Origin: Wujia chipingensis
GTDB taxonomy: Bacteria; Bacillota; Clostridia; Lachnospirales; Lachnospiraceae
Direction: 5' to 3'
NCBI RefSeq assembly: GCF_014337155.1
Contig: NZ_CP060632.1
Coordinates: 1,185,001-1,249,000, forward strand
DNA length: 64,000 nt
Shown: positions 54,167 through 63,314 of the stretch, in pieces
How the letters are laid out: every line of letters begins with the position of its first letter
Position numbering within the stretch: position 1 is the stretch's first letter
The notes under the pieces: generated by a model
Told to the model about the DNA's origin: nothing
Database searches by the model: none
Seen by the model: the letters and a program-made list of their open reading frames with translations, nothing else
Made by a program: the position numbers and the translations under genes

Positions 54167-57100
54167 ATGAACAAAAATGCAATTAAGAAATTTGCAATAG
54201 ATGCAAGAAATAAGCTGATAGCATCCGTTACGGATAAAGCTGGTATGCTTGGAATTACACCGGATAATTGCAGTGAAACAATCACAAAAGGAGCAGATTT
54301 TGAGGTATACAAGACAGTAGCAGGAACAGAGGTAACACTTAACAAAAAACAGTGTGAGCAGAGAGGAAAACTGGTAGACCAGATTCATGCAAGAGGCTTT
54401 GAAGCGGTGGTGGAAGAAGTGGCATATACATGGTTTAACAGAATCTGTGCTATTCGTTTTATGGAAGTGAACGATTATATGTATCCTGTAAGAGTTCGTG
54501 TGCTTTCTTCTGAAAAAGAGGGAAAGAATGAGCCTGATGTGGTAACAATGGCACCTGATATTGATTGGAATCTTACAGATAAAGAGAGAGAAGAAATCAT
54601 TGATGCCAAGATGAATAACAGGCTTGATGATTTATTCAGAATGCTCTTTATCAAGCAGTGTAATCTGCTTCATGAAGTGTTACCGGGACTTTTTGAAGAG
54701 ACAGAAGACTATACAGAAATGCTTCTTAACATCTCATTTACGAATGAAGATGATGTAATTCGTATGCTTGTAGACGGTATTGATGAGAAAGATTTTAATA
54801 TCGCAACTGTTGATGAAGATGGTAAGACAGCAGGACAGGTGGAAATCATCGGCTGGTTATATCAGTATTACAATACAGAGCCTAAAAATAAAGCATTTGC
54901 AAAGAAAGCTAAAATTACAAAAGAAGAAGTACCGGCAGTCACCCAGCTTTTTACTCCAGATTGGATTGTACGATACATGGTTGAAAACAGCCTTGGCAGA
55001 ATGTGGGTAGAAGGACATCCGGATGATGAATTGAAGAGCAAATGGAAATACTATTTGGATGAGGAAGAGCAGGAAGAATCTGTACAGCAGGAACTTGATA
55101 AGATAAAGGCAGAGTATGCAACATTAAAGCCGGAAGATATAAAACTTATTGATCCATGTATGGGCTCCGGACATATTCTGGTGTATGCATTTGATGTATT
55201 TATGCAGATATATGAAAATGCAGGATGGTCACAGAGAGATGCAGCCCAGAGCATTATCCAAAATAATATTTATGGACTTGATATAGATGACAGAGCTGCA
55301 CAGTTGAGTTATTTTGCAGTGTTGATGAAAGCAAGACAGTATGATAGAAGAATCCTGACCAGAGGTATAGGACCGAATGTATATGCGGTGCAGGAGAGTA
55401 ATGGCATTAATCGCAGTCAGCTTAAATACTTTGGCGCAGGACTGACAGAAGAAGAGAAAAAAACAGCGTTAATGCAGTTGGAAGGATTTCTTAATACATT
55501 GAATGATGCAAAAGAATATGGTTCTTTGCTTAATGTGGAAGACTATGATTGGAAGCTGTTAGAGAAATTTGTAGAGAATACAGATACAGAAAGCCAGATT
55601 TCTTTTGATACGTATGGACTGGATGAGACAGCAGAGCAGTTGAAACAATTGATTAGAATTGGCAAGGTGATGGCACAGAAGTATGAAATAGTTGCTACGA
55701 ACCCACCATATGCTGGAACAAGCAATCTTAGTGCAAAGGTTAATAATTTTGTGAAGAAAAATTATCCGGATAGCAAGGCAGATTTATTTGCAGTGTTCAT
55801 TGAGCGTTGTGGAGAAATGCTAAAGAAAAATGGGTATCAGGCGATGATAACACAGCATGCATGGATGTTTTTGTCTAGTTATGAGAAACTTAGAGAAAAA
55901 TTATTGCATAAAAAATTGATTAACCTTGTGCATTTAGGATCTCATGCCTTTGATGAGATAAATGGTGAAGTTGTACAAACGTCTAGTTTTGTGTTTTGTA
56001 ATGAAAATGAAGCAAAATATAAAAGTACTTTTATTCAACTTGTGAGTGGAAAAAATGAAGATGCAAAAGCAACATTGTTTTTATCTAGAAATTGTAGATT
56101 TTATAAGACAAATATACAATTAGGTGAGATTAAAGGAACTCCATATACTTCATATTGGGCATCGGATATTGTTTTGACCGCCTTTAAAACGGCAAAGCTC
56201 GTTGGTGAAATATCAGAACCCCGTGTTGGAATGGCAACAGCAAATAATGATAGATTTGTGCGCCTTTGGTTTGAAATAAATATAGAAAAATTGGGGCTAA
56301 ATCTTTTATCAAGAGAAAATGCAATTGCAAGTGGGAAAAAATGGTTTCCATTTGCAAAAGGTGGAGAACAAAGAAAATGGTATGGAAATAATGATACAGT
56401 TGTAAATTGGGAAAACGATGGATTTGAAATACAGAACTTTAAAGATGAGAAAACAGGACGAATACGGTCACATAACTATAATTTAGATTATATATTTCAA
56501 TCTGCATTAACATGGACAGTAATTGGAACGCAAAAGACAACTTTCAGATTTTGCCCAGTTGGTTTTTTATATTCTAATAGTGGCTACGGAATGTTTTGTG
56601 ATAATGAGGCAACAAAATATTATCTACTTGGATTTATGAATTCAAAAGTGGCTATGTCACTTTTAAATATACTTTCACCATCAATGGGATTTGAATCTGG
56701 TTATCTTAGGAAGTTACCAATTATTGAATCAAATCACAAGGATGAAGTTGTTAATAAAGTAAAAAAATGTATTAATGAAAGTAATATTGATTGGGATTCA
56801 TTTGAAATCTCATGGGATTTTAAACGTCACCCTTTAATATCTGTTATTTCACAGAATAGATTACTTTTTGATGATACAACAGATATTGATTTAGCAGAAT
56901 GCTATATCTGCTGGGAGAATGAATGCAATGAGCGTTTTAATTTGCTTAAAGCTAATGAAGAAGAACTGAACCGAATTTTTATTGATATTTATGGTTTGCA
57001 GGATGAATTGACACCAGAGGTAGAAGATAAAGATGTCACAGTTCGCAAAGCAGATTTACAGCGTGATATAAAGAGTCTGATTTCTTATGCTGTTGGTTGT

Positions 57101-57883
57101 ATGTTTGGACGTTATTCTATTTACCAAGATGGATTGATGTATGCAGGTGGCATATGGGATTATAGCAAGTATAAGGATGCTGCATGGAGAGCAGAAGGAA
57201 GACCGGATGTATCTGATTTTTATACAAAAAATCATTATATGCCAGATTTTGATAATATTATTCCAATTACAGATGAAGAATATTTTACAGATGATATTGT
57301 TGGACTGTTTGAAGATTTTATAAAAACGGTGTATGGGAAGGGAGCACTGGAGAAAAATCTTGATTTCGTAGCCAAAGCACTTGGCAATAAGGGCAATACA
57401 AGCAGGGAAGTAATCAGAAATTATTTCTTAAATGACTTCTTCAAGGATCATTGTAATGCGTATTCTGTTACAGGTTCCGGTAAGCGTCCTATTTACTGGC
57501 TGTTCGATAGTGGCAAGCAGAATGGCTTTAAGGCACTTATTTACATGCATCGTTATGATGCTGACACAGTCGGTAAAGTAAGAACAGAATATCTGCACAA
57601 GGCACAGAAGTATGTGGAGACTGCAATGCAGAGCGCTCAATATACGATTGATAATGCAACATCTTCATCAGAAAAAACAAAAGCTACAAAGGCGGTAACA
57701 AAGTACACTAAACAGCTTGCAGAGATGAAGATATATGATGAAGCCATTGCCCATGTAGCCAATCAGAGAATTGAGATTGACTTGGATGATGGAGTAAAGG
57801 TAAATTATGCGAAGTTCCAAGGTGTGGAAGTGTCACAGGAAGGTAAGAAAGCATTAAAGATTGATCTTTTGGCAAAAATATAA
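54167..57883 (+). CDS. pglX: BREX adenine-specific DNA methyltransferase PglX
   Basis: A 1238-residue type IIG-like methyltransferase. SAM motif I is DPCMGSGHILVYAFDVF (about residue 330) and the catalytic motif IV is ATNPPYAGTSN (about 510), the NPPY of N6-adenine enzymes. The N-terminal region and long C-terminal helices match PglX of type 1 BREX. It methylates one strand of a non-palindromic host site, marking self DNA. Roughly bases 55,850-57,000, covering the expected target-recognition region, are visibly more AT-rich than the flanks, which suggests exchange of specificity segments. Confidence 0.95.
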   Translation: MNKNAIKKFAIDARNKLIASVTDKAGMLGITPDNCSETITKGADFEVYKTVAGTEVTLNKKQCEQRGKLVDQIHARGFEAVVEEVAYTWFNRICAIRFMEVNDYMYPVRVRVLSSEKEGKNEPDVVTMAPDIDWNLTDKEREEIIDAKMNNRLDDLFRMLFIKQCNLLHEVLPGLFEETEDYTEMLLNISFTNEDDVIRMLVDGIDEKDFNIATVDEDGKTAGQVEIIGWLYQYYNTEPKNKAFAKKAKITKEEVPAVTQLFTPDWIVRYMVENSLGRMWVEGHPDDELKSKWKYYLDEEEQEESVQQELDKIKAEYATLKPEDIKLIDPCMGSGHILVYAFDVFMQIYENAGWSQRDAAQSIIQNNIYGLDIDDRAAQLSYFAVLMKARQYDRRILTRGIGPNVYAVQESNGINRSQLKYFGAGLTEEEKKTALMQLEGFLNTLNDAKEYGSLLNVEDYDWKLLEKFVENTDTESQISFDTYGLDETAEQLKQLIRIGKVMAQKYEIVATNPPYAGTSNLSAKVNNFVKKNYPDSKADLFAVFIERCGEMLKKNGYQAMITQHAWMFLSSYEKLREKLLHKKLINLVHLGSHAFDEINGEVVQTSSFVFCNENEAKYKSTFIQLVSGKNEDAKATLFLSRNCRFYKTNIQLGEIKGTPYTSYWASDIVLTAFKTAKLVGEISEPRVGMATANNDRFVRLWFEINIEKLGLNLLSRENAIASGKKWFPFAKGGEQRKWYGNNDTVVNWENDGFEIQNFKDEKTGRIRSHNYNLDYIFQSALTWTVIGTQKTTFRFCPVGFLYSNSGYGMFCDNEATKYYLLGFMNSKVAMSLLNILSPSMGFESGYLRKLPIIESNHKDEVVNKVKKCINESNIDWDSFEISWDFKRHPLISVISQNRLLFDDTTDIDLAECYICWENECNERFNLLKANEEELNRIFIDIYGLQDELTPEVEDKDVTVRKADLQRDIKSLISYAVGCMFGRYSIYQDGLMYAGGIWDYSKYKDAAWRAEGRPDVSDFYTKNHYMPDFDNIIPITDEEYFTDDIVGLFEDFIKTVYGKGALEKNLDFVAKALGNKGNTSREVIRNYFLNDFFKDHCNAYSVTGSGKRPIYWLFDSGKQNGFKALIYMHRYDADTVGKVRTEYLHKAQKYVETAMQSAQYTIDNATSSSEKTKATKAVTKYTKQLAEMKIYDEAIAHVANQRIEIDLDDGVKVNYAKFQGVEVSQEGKKALKIDLLAKI

Positions 57884-57904
57884 TGTAAAAGGAGTACTGT
57901 TGTT

Positions 57905-58660
57905 ATGAATTTACAAGACAAATTAATAAAATTATACAATGAGATTGATGAATTAAAAAATAAAAAAAGTTCTAGTGATAGTGATTTTAAAGCATGGAGA
58001 ACAGATGTACAATTATGTCTTTCTGGTCTTTATGGTGAAAAAAGTATTCAACTTAAAAATTTTAATAACCGACCATTTTCCCCAATGGTAATTGTTGGAA
58101 ATACTGATTTTCATGAACCATATGTGCGAGATTTGGAGACTACAAAGAAAGAATTTGAAAGATATATTGGTGATTTTGAGGATGTAAGCACAGATACCAA
58201 TGTGAAAAATCACATTTCAGTAAATAACAAGGTGTTTATTGTTCATGGTCATGATGGTGAACTAAAAGAGAAGGTCGCTAGGAGATTAGAACAACAAGGT
58301 ATTGAAGCAATAATCCTTAGCGAGCAAGCTAATAGAGGAAAAACGATAATTGAAAAAATAGAAGCATATTCAGATGTACATATGGCAATTGCATTATTTA
58401 CACAAGATGATATTGGAGTGGACAAGGAAGAAAAAGGAAACGAAAAATATAGGGCTAGGCAGAATGTCGTTTTCGAAGCGGGCTATTTTATGGGATATTT
58501 AGGTAGAGAGAATGTAATTATGATTGCAGAAGAAAATCTTGAAATTCCAGGGGATTTATCAGGGATGGTATATACAACAAAAGACAACTGGGAATTCGAA
58601 ATGTTAAAGGAACTTAATGCTGCAGGAATGAAAATTGATATGAATAAACTACTTGGCTAA
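57905..58660 (+). CDS. TIR-like nucleotide-binding protein (PF10137 type)
   Basis: A 251-residue protein. After a helical N-terminal part of about 110 residues comes KVFIVHGHDGELKEKVARRLEQQGIEAIILSEQANRGKTIIEKIE. Later are MAIALFTQDDIGV, the catalytic-type Glu in RARQNVVFEAGYFMGYLGRENV, and VYTTKDNWEFEMLKEL. This is the PF10137 TIR-like domain used as an NAD-degrading effector in some antiphage systems. The N-terminal sensor part is unrecognised. The gene is AT-rich and lies 21 bases after pglX, inside the BREX operon, so it may be a companion suicide effector. Confidence 0.85.
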   Translation: MNLQDKLIKLYNEIDELKNKKSSSDSDFKAWRTDVQLCLSGLYGEKSIQLKNFNNRPFSPMVIVGNTDFHEPYVRDLETTKKEFERYIGDFEDVSTDTNVKNHISVNNKVFIVHGHDGELKEKVARRLEQQGIEAIILSEQANRGKTIIEKIEAYSDVHMAIALFTQDDIGVDKEEKGNEKYRARQNVVFEAGYFMGYLGRENVIMIAEENLEIPGDLSGMVYTTKDNWEFEMLKELNAAGMKIDMNKLLG

Positions 58661-58664
58661 ATAG

Positions 58665-59036
58665 GAATTATTTGCAAAAATACAAGTTTATAGAATTGTT
58701 CGTACAGTTATAATCAATTTTGTTAATTCACGAAATGTTGTAGAAAAGGAAGACTATGCATGGTATGACGATTTGCCGGGCACGAGGAGTGTAGAACTGC
58801 AGCCTAATTTATGGATAGGTAAAATCAATGATTTTAATTTTAGAAATATAGATAGGAATCTTGAGTCGTTATTATATTATATTGAAACTGAGTAAAAAGT
58901 TCCTGAAATGAATGAGCTTAAAGATGAAGACAATAATAGCTGTAAATTCTGGTATGAAAAAGCATATAGAAATACTGTAACTGATAAAGAATGGCAGGGT
59001 GAAATTTTGAAGGAAATTGAACTGATAAAGATATAA
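58665..59036 (+). pseudogene. Decayed ORF between the TIR-like and AlbA_2 genes
   Basis: One frame is open from 58665 to 58892, is stopped by TAA at 58893-58895, and continues open from 58896 to TAA at 59034-59036. The translated stretches (YAWYDDLPGTRSVELQPNLW, FWYEKAYRNTVTDKEWQGEI) look like real protein, but there is no start codon with a ribosome site. It is probably the 3' remnant of a former cargo gene. Family not recognised. It fills the 391-base gap before the next gene. Confidence 0.55.
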
Positions 59037-59052
59037 GCAGGAGGTTAGGCGA

Positions 59053-60555
59053 TTGAAGGAAGAGATTCTAGAAGAATTAAACATTAAAGAAGACCATGAA
59101 CGAGAATGCAAATTAGCAACTGGCGGACTTCCAGAGAGCATATGGGAGACTTACTCTTCTTTTGCAAATACAAATGGTGGTACGATTCTGCTTGGAATTC
59201 GTGAACACAGAGATTCTTTTACAGTTGAGGGACTGACAGATAAGCAGATTGTTAAATATCAGAAAGATTTCTGGAGTACATTGAATGACAGGAATAAGGT
59301 ATCAAAGAATATTTTGCTGAATCATCATGTCAGACCTATGACAATCGGAGATAAGGAAATACTCAGAATTGATGTCCCAGCGGCAGACAGACATGATAAG
59401 CCAGTATATATTGGAACAGATCCAATGAAGGGCACTTATAAAAGAGATTATGAGGGTGATTTCCTTTGTACTGAAGAGGCAGTCCGTGCAATGTTTGCAG
59501 ACCAAAGAGATGTATCTGGTGATGTGGAAGTGTTGGAAGAGTTCGGGTTAGACGTGTTGAATCAGGATACGATAAAAGGCTACAGAATCATTTTTGAACA
59601 GCTTCACAGTGGACATCCGTGGAATGCTTTGGAAAATGATGAGTTCCTTATGAAATTAAGGGCAGTAGCAAAGAATAAGAATGGCACATTATCTCCAACG
59701 ATAGCAGGACTTCTATTCTTTGGAGAAGCTTATCACATTACTGAGGTGTTTCCGAATTATTTTCTTGATTATCGTGAGGAATGCGATGATAAAGCAGTGC
59801 GCTGGTTATTCCGGACACATTCTAACGAAGGTGATTGGAGCGGTAATATATATGACTTTTTCTGCAAGGTGCGTACTAGAATGGACGATGATGTAGCAGT
59901 TCCGTTTGCAAATAGGCGAAATGGATATCGGGTAGACAGAGTGGATGTGCATGATGCATTGGAAGAAGCATTGGCAAATGCGCTGGCACATGCAAATTAT
60001 TATGGCAGACGAGGAATACTTGTTGTAAAGAAGGGCAAGGAACTTAGTATTTCTAATCCTGGTACTATTAGAGTAACAAAAGAGGAATTTTATGCGGGTG
60101 GTAATAGTGATCCAAGAAATCCGAATATCTTAAAGATGTTTGGTTTTGTAAATGTCGGTGAGCGTGCCGGAAGTGGTGTCGATAAGATTATGACTGCATG
60201 GGCAGAACAAAACTGGAAGAAACCGGAATTTGATTTCTCTGAGCGTAATGACAGAGTAACATTAAAGCTTGAAGTTGGACAAGTGGTATATATTCCGGGA
60301 GCTGCGAACTTACAGGCAAACATACAAGCAGACTCAACAGGAGCAGATGAAATACGCAATCTGAATAAAGAGCAAAGAGTAATATATTATCTTAAAAGCC
60401 ATGACAGCATTTCAACGCAACAGGCAATGGAATTGTGTGAATATAAAACACGAGCAGGTGCACGTAAGTTGCTAGATAAGATGATTCAGAATGATATTTT
60501 GAGAAAAACAGGAAGTGGACCTAGTACGAAATATATATTTAATGATAACAAGTAA
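59053..60555 (+). CDS. AlbA_2-domain ATP-binding regulator (COG2865 type)
   Basis: A 500-residue protein. The N-terminal AlbA_2/Schlafen-like domain contains ERECKLATGGLPESIWETYSSFANTNGGTILLGI. The central GHKL-like part has HDALEEALANALAHANYYGRRG and SISNPGTI...FVNVGERAGSGVDKIM. The C-terminus holds a winged-helix-like segment (HDSISTQQAMELCEYKTRAGARKLLDKMI). Such proteins are often mislabelled RecG helicases but have no helicase motifs. They occur in BREX operons between pglX and pglZ. The start is TTG at 59053, with AGGAGG eight bases before. Repeat clusters just downstream could be its operators. Confidence 0.85.
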   Translation: MKEEILEELNIKEDHERECKLATGGLPESIWETYSSFANTNGGTILLGIREHRDSFTVEGLTDKQIVKYQKDFWSTLNDRNKVSKNILLNHHVRPMTIGDKEILRIDVPAADRHDKPVYIGTDPMKGTYKRDYEGDFLCTEEAVRAMFADQRDVSGDVEVLEEFGLDVLNQDTIKGYRIIFEQLHSGHPWNALENDEFLMKLRAVAKNKNGTLSPTIAGLLFFGEAYHITEVFPNYFLDYREECDDKAVRWLFRTHSNEGDWSGNIYDFFCKVRTRMDDDVAVPFANRRNGYRVDRVDVHDALEEALANALAHANYYGRRGILVVKKGKELSISNPGTIRVTKEEFYAGGNSDPRNPNILKMFGFVNVGERAGSGVDKIMTAWAEQNWKKPEFDFSERNDRVTLKLEVGQVVYIPGAANLQANIQADSTGADEIRNLNKEQRVIYYLKSHDSISTQQAMELCEYKTRAGARKLLDKMIQNDILRKTGSGPSTKYIFNDNK

Positions 60556-60609
60556 AAAGAAACGATTTAATAGATACAATTGGTTATTTAATGGATGCTG
60601 GCAGCTATT

Positions 60610-60683
60610 TACTGGATACAAAGTATTCAATAAGTATCCAGTAGTATCCGATAAGTATCCATTAGTGACCACTTATTGGATAC
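60610..60683 (+). repeat. Cluster of five GTATCC motifs in direct and inverted order
   Basis: TACTGGATAC (60610-60619) is inverted to GTATCCAGTA (60634-60643). Further GTATCC copies occur at 60644 and 60655, and the reverse form TGGATAC at 60677-60683. Two nested inverted repeats in 74 bases form an operator-like cluster between the AlbA_2 gene and pglZ. Confidence 0.7.
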
Positions 60684-60711
60684 TATTTATCATACTGATT
60701 AAATAAATGTG

Positions 60712-60736
60712 ATTTGTGCAGACCATTTGCACAAAT
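60712..60736 (+). promoter_or_regulatory. Perfect nine-base inverted repeat upstream of pglZ
   Basis: ATTTGTGCA and TGCACAAAT are separated by seven bases, ending five bases before the pglZ ribosome site. There is no U-tract, so it looks like an operator rather than a terminator. Confidence 0.55.
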
Positions 60737-60753
60737 AGATTAGAAGGTGAAAT

Positions 60754-63300
60754 ATGGATTTACAGAACATACAGGATCAATTAAATACAGAATTTGCCAA
60801 GTCAGAGACAAGAATCATATTCTGGTTTGATGATAAAGGTGAATATGAGGATGAGGTATCGGAATTGCAGCTTGGTGATGCAAAGCTACATATTCTTGAT
60901 GGCACAAACTGGCTCTATTCAAAGTATTTATTAAACGAAGAGGATAAAGAGAGTAAATATCTTGTCTATGCAGCCTTTGCAAAGCCAAGTGATGCAGAGA
61001 ATCCGCTTGCAGACATGTATTATTACTCAACACCTTATTATACAGACAGAGTATCACAGATGTCACAGGAGATTGGCATTGATAATCGCTTTAAGGAGCA
61101 TTTATCACAGTACGGCAATTTCTGGAAGAATAAGCATCGTATTGAGAAGTTCAAGGAACTTGGAATTGACCATTACAATGCTCAGACAATTGATATTGGT
61201 TTGATTTCTGTACTCACGGATGTGAAGACTCCAAATTTTGAGGAAGTAGTTAAGCAGATGATGTTTGGTGACAATGAGAAGTATTGCAAAGCATTGGATG
61301 ATAATGGATTGACAGACAAGTTCTGGGAACTTTGCGAAAAATTCTTTGGATATAAGGCAGAAAAGCCAAACATAGATGATTTGTCTGCTTGCATGATATT
61401 AACTTATGCGTCATCCACATTAAAGGCTACAGTTCCGGAAGCAATGAGGACTTATATTCTTAAGAAGCGTAATGATGTTGTGGTCTTTATTCGTAACATC
61501 ATGGACAATGTGAATTATCAGGATGCTTATGACAAATTGGTAGAAAGAATAGATAAGTCATTGCGTTTTGTGACAAGAGTACAGGATGGATTAAAGAAAG
61601 ATGTAGAGAAGAAAAAAGACAGCTCTCTACAGCTCTCTGACATATTTGCTTGTGATGCGTTTGCCAGGTTAGATGACATTATTATTGACTGGGCATTGGC
61701 ACAGTTAAATGATGAGATTTTAGATGCGCAGATTGATGGACTTAATCTTGCTCAGGTAGCTGACCAGAGAATGTCTAAGGCATATCATTATAGCGAAAGA
61801 AACAAGAATGAATATACGACTATCAAGTATGCGTACTTGATGATGAAGTCTGTATCACTTATGGAATTTTCAAGTGATATTAAGACATTGGTTACAAATT
61901 ATCAGCAAGAGTCATACCTGATAGATTCATATTATAGATGGTTTTATTATGCATATGACCAGATTGAAGATAACAGTAAATTCTCTGATGTAAGACAGAG
62001 AGTAGAGAATATTTATGCGAATACATATTTGCAGAAGATAACACCTAAGTGGAATGAGAATTTCACGAATGAAGCAATGAATGTTACAGATATGCCTAAG
62101 CAGGAAGATTTCTACGAGCATTATCTTAGAGGCTATGATGGAAAGCAGAGAGTCATTGTTATTATTTCAGATGCTTTTCGGTATGAGTGTGCAAAAGAAC
62201 TTTTCGGTAGATTGGAATTGGATGAGAAGTGTACACCGAAGATGGAGTGTATGCTTAGCTGCTTGCCTTCTGTTACGTCAGTTGGAATGGCAAGTCTGCT
62301 TCCACACAAAGAGATGCAGGTGGATGGCAACTTGAATGTGACTGTTGATGGACGGGCATGTGTGAGTATGGAGCAGAGAGATAAGATTCTGAAATCATAT
62401 AATGAAAATAATGTGGCTTTGTCATTTGATGAAGTGGCAAATGCTAATCAAGCACGAATCAGAGAGTTGGTTCAGGGCAAGAATATCGTGTACATCTATC
62501 ACAATCAGGTGGATGCAAGAGGAGACAAGCCTGCAAGTGAGAATGAGGTATTCAATGCTTGTGAGGAAGCAATAGAAGAGATACATAAGTTGGTAAAGAA
62601 ACTCACTGGTTATGTATCTGCGCCGAAGTTTTTCATTACTGCGGATCATGGCTTCTTATATAAGAGAGACAGATTGCAGGAGTTTGATAAGGTAACATAT
62701 CCAAAGGATAAGTGTCTTTATACAAACAAAAGATTCCTGATTACGGAAGATGCAGTAAATGTGCAGGGAATCATGGCAAGAACAATGCCATATCTAAATA
62801 AATTTTATGTGGATACGCCGGTTGGAGCAGATATATTCAAGGTTGCTGGAGGTGGGCAGAACTATGTGCATGGTGGTTCGTCGTTGCAGGAGATGATAGT
62901 TCCTGTCATTGAGCTGACAACGAATACCAGAGGTGTGGCATACGATTATGTGGATGTTGTTCTGACATCTGTTACCCGTAAGGTGACGAATCTTATCACA
63001 TACTTTGATTTTATCCAGACAGAGAAAGTAACAGATACCATGAAAGCAAGAAGTATCGTGGCTTACTTTACTACGGAAGATGGCGAAAAGATTTCATTTG
63101 ATGTGCTTATGATTGCTAATAGCAGGGAAGATGCACCGGAGAAGAGAACTTTCCATGAGAAGTTCACTTTGAAGTCAAGAGAATATAAGTATGGAGACAA
63201 GTATTATCTTGTGTTGGCGGATGCTAATGACGAGAAGAATATCTTGCAACAGTATGAGTTTATGATTGATATTGCGTTTGTTGATGATTTTGGATTTTAA
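60754..63300 (+). CDS. pglZ: BREX phosphatase-domain protein PglZ (type 1)
   Basis: An 848-residue protein of the usual BREX type 1 PglZ length. The N-terminus SETRIIFWFDDKGEYEDEV is typical. The alkaline-phosphatase-like core has metal-site motifs RVIVIISDAFRYECAKELF (about residue 465) and FFITADHGFLYKRDRL (about 630), then GGGQNYVHGGSSLQEMIVPVIEL. Purified relatives act as metal-dependent nucleases or phosphatases; the role in BREX is still being worked out. It is preceded by the two operator-like repeats, so it may have separate control from brxA-pglX. Confidence 0.95.
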   Translation: MDLQNIQDQLNTEFAKSETRIIFWFDDKGEYEDEVSELQLGDAKLHILDGTNWLYSKYLLNEEDKESKYLVYAAFAKPSDAENPLADMYYYSTPYYTDRVSQMSQEIGIDNRFKEHLSQYGNFWKNKHRIEKFKELGIDHYNAQTIDIGLISVLTDVKTPNFEEVVKQMMFGDNEKYCKALDDNGLTDKFWELCEKFFGYKAEKPNIDDLSACMILTYASSTLKATVPEAMRTYILKKRNDVVVFIRNIMDNVNYQDAYDKLVERIDKSLRFVTRVQDGLKKDVEKKKDSSLQLSDIFACDAFARLDDIIIDWALAQLNDEILDAQIDGLNLAQVADQRMSKAYHYSERNKNEYTTIKYAYLMMKSVSLMEFSSDIKTLVTNYQQESYLIDSYYRWFYYAYDQIEDNSKFSDVRQRVENIYANTYLQKITPKWNENFTNEAMNVTDMPKQEDFYEHYLRGYDGKQRVIVIISDAFRYECAKELFGRLELDEKCTPKMECMLSCLPSVTSVGMASLLPHKEMQVDGNLNVTVDGRACVSMEQRDKILKSYNENNVALSFDEVANANQARIRELVQGKNIVYIYHNQVDARGDKPASENEVFNACEEAIEEIHKLVKKLTGYVSAPKFFITADHGFLYKRDRLQEFDKVTYPKDKCLYTNKRFLITEDAVNVQGIMARTMPYLNKFYVDTPVGADIFKVAGGGQNYVHGGSSLQEMIVPVIELTTNTRGVAYDYVDVVLTSVTRKVTNLITYFDFIQTEKVTDTMKARSIVAYFTTEDGEKISFDVLMIANSREDAPEKRTFHEKFTLKSREYKYGDKYYLVLADANDEKNILQQYEFMIDIAFVDDFGF

Positions 63301-63314
63301 TAGGAGTGATTAAT

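Noticed and set aside
59053..60555. Annotation of the AlbA_2 protein as RecG helicase
   Set aside because: No Walker A, DEXH or other helicase motif is present; true recG is at 30584.
60515..60706. Short plus-strand ORF between the AlbA_2 gene and pglZ
   Set aside because: It overlaps the AlbA_2 end and is made of the GTATCC repeat cluster; no ribosome site.
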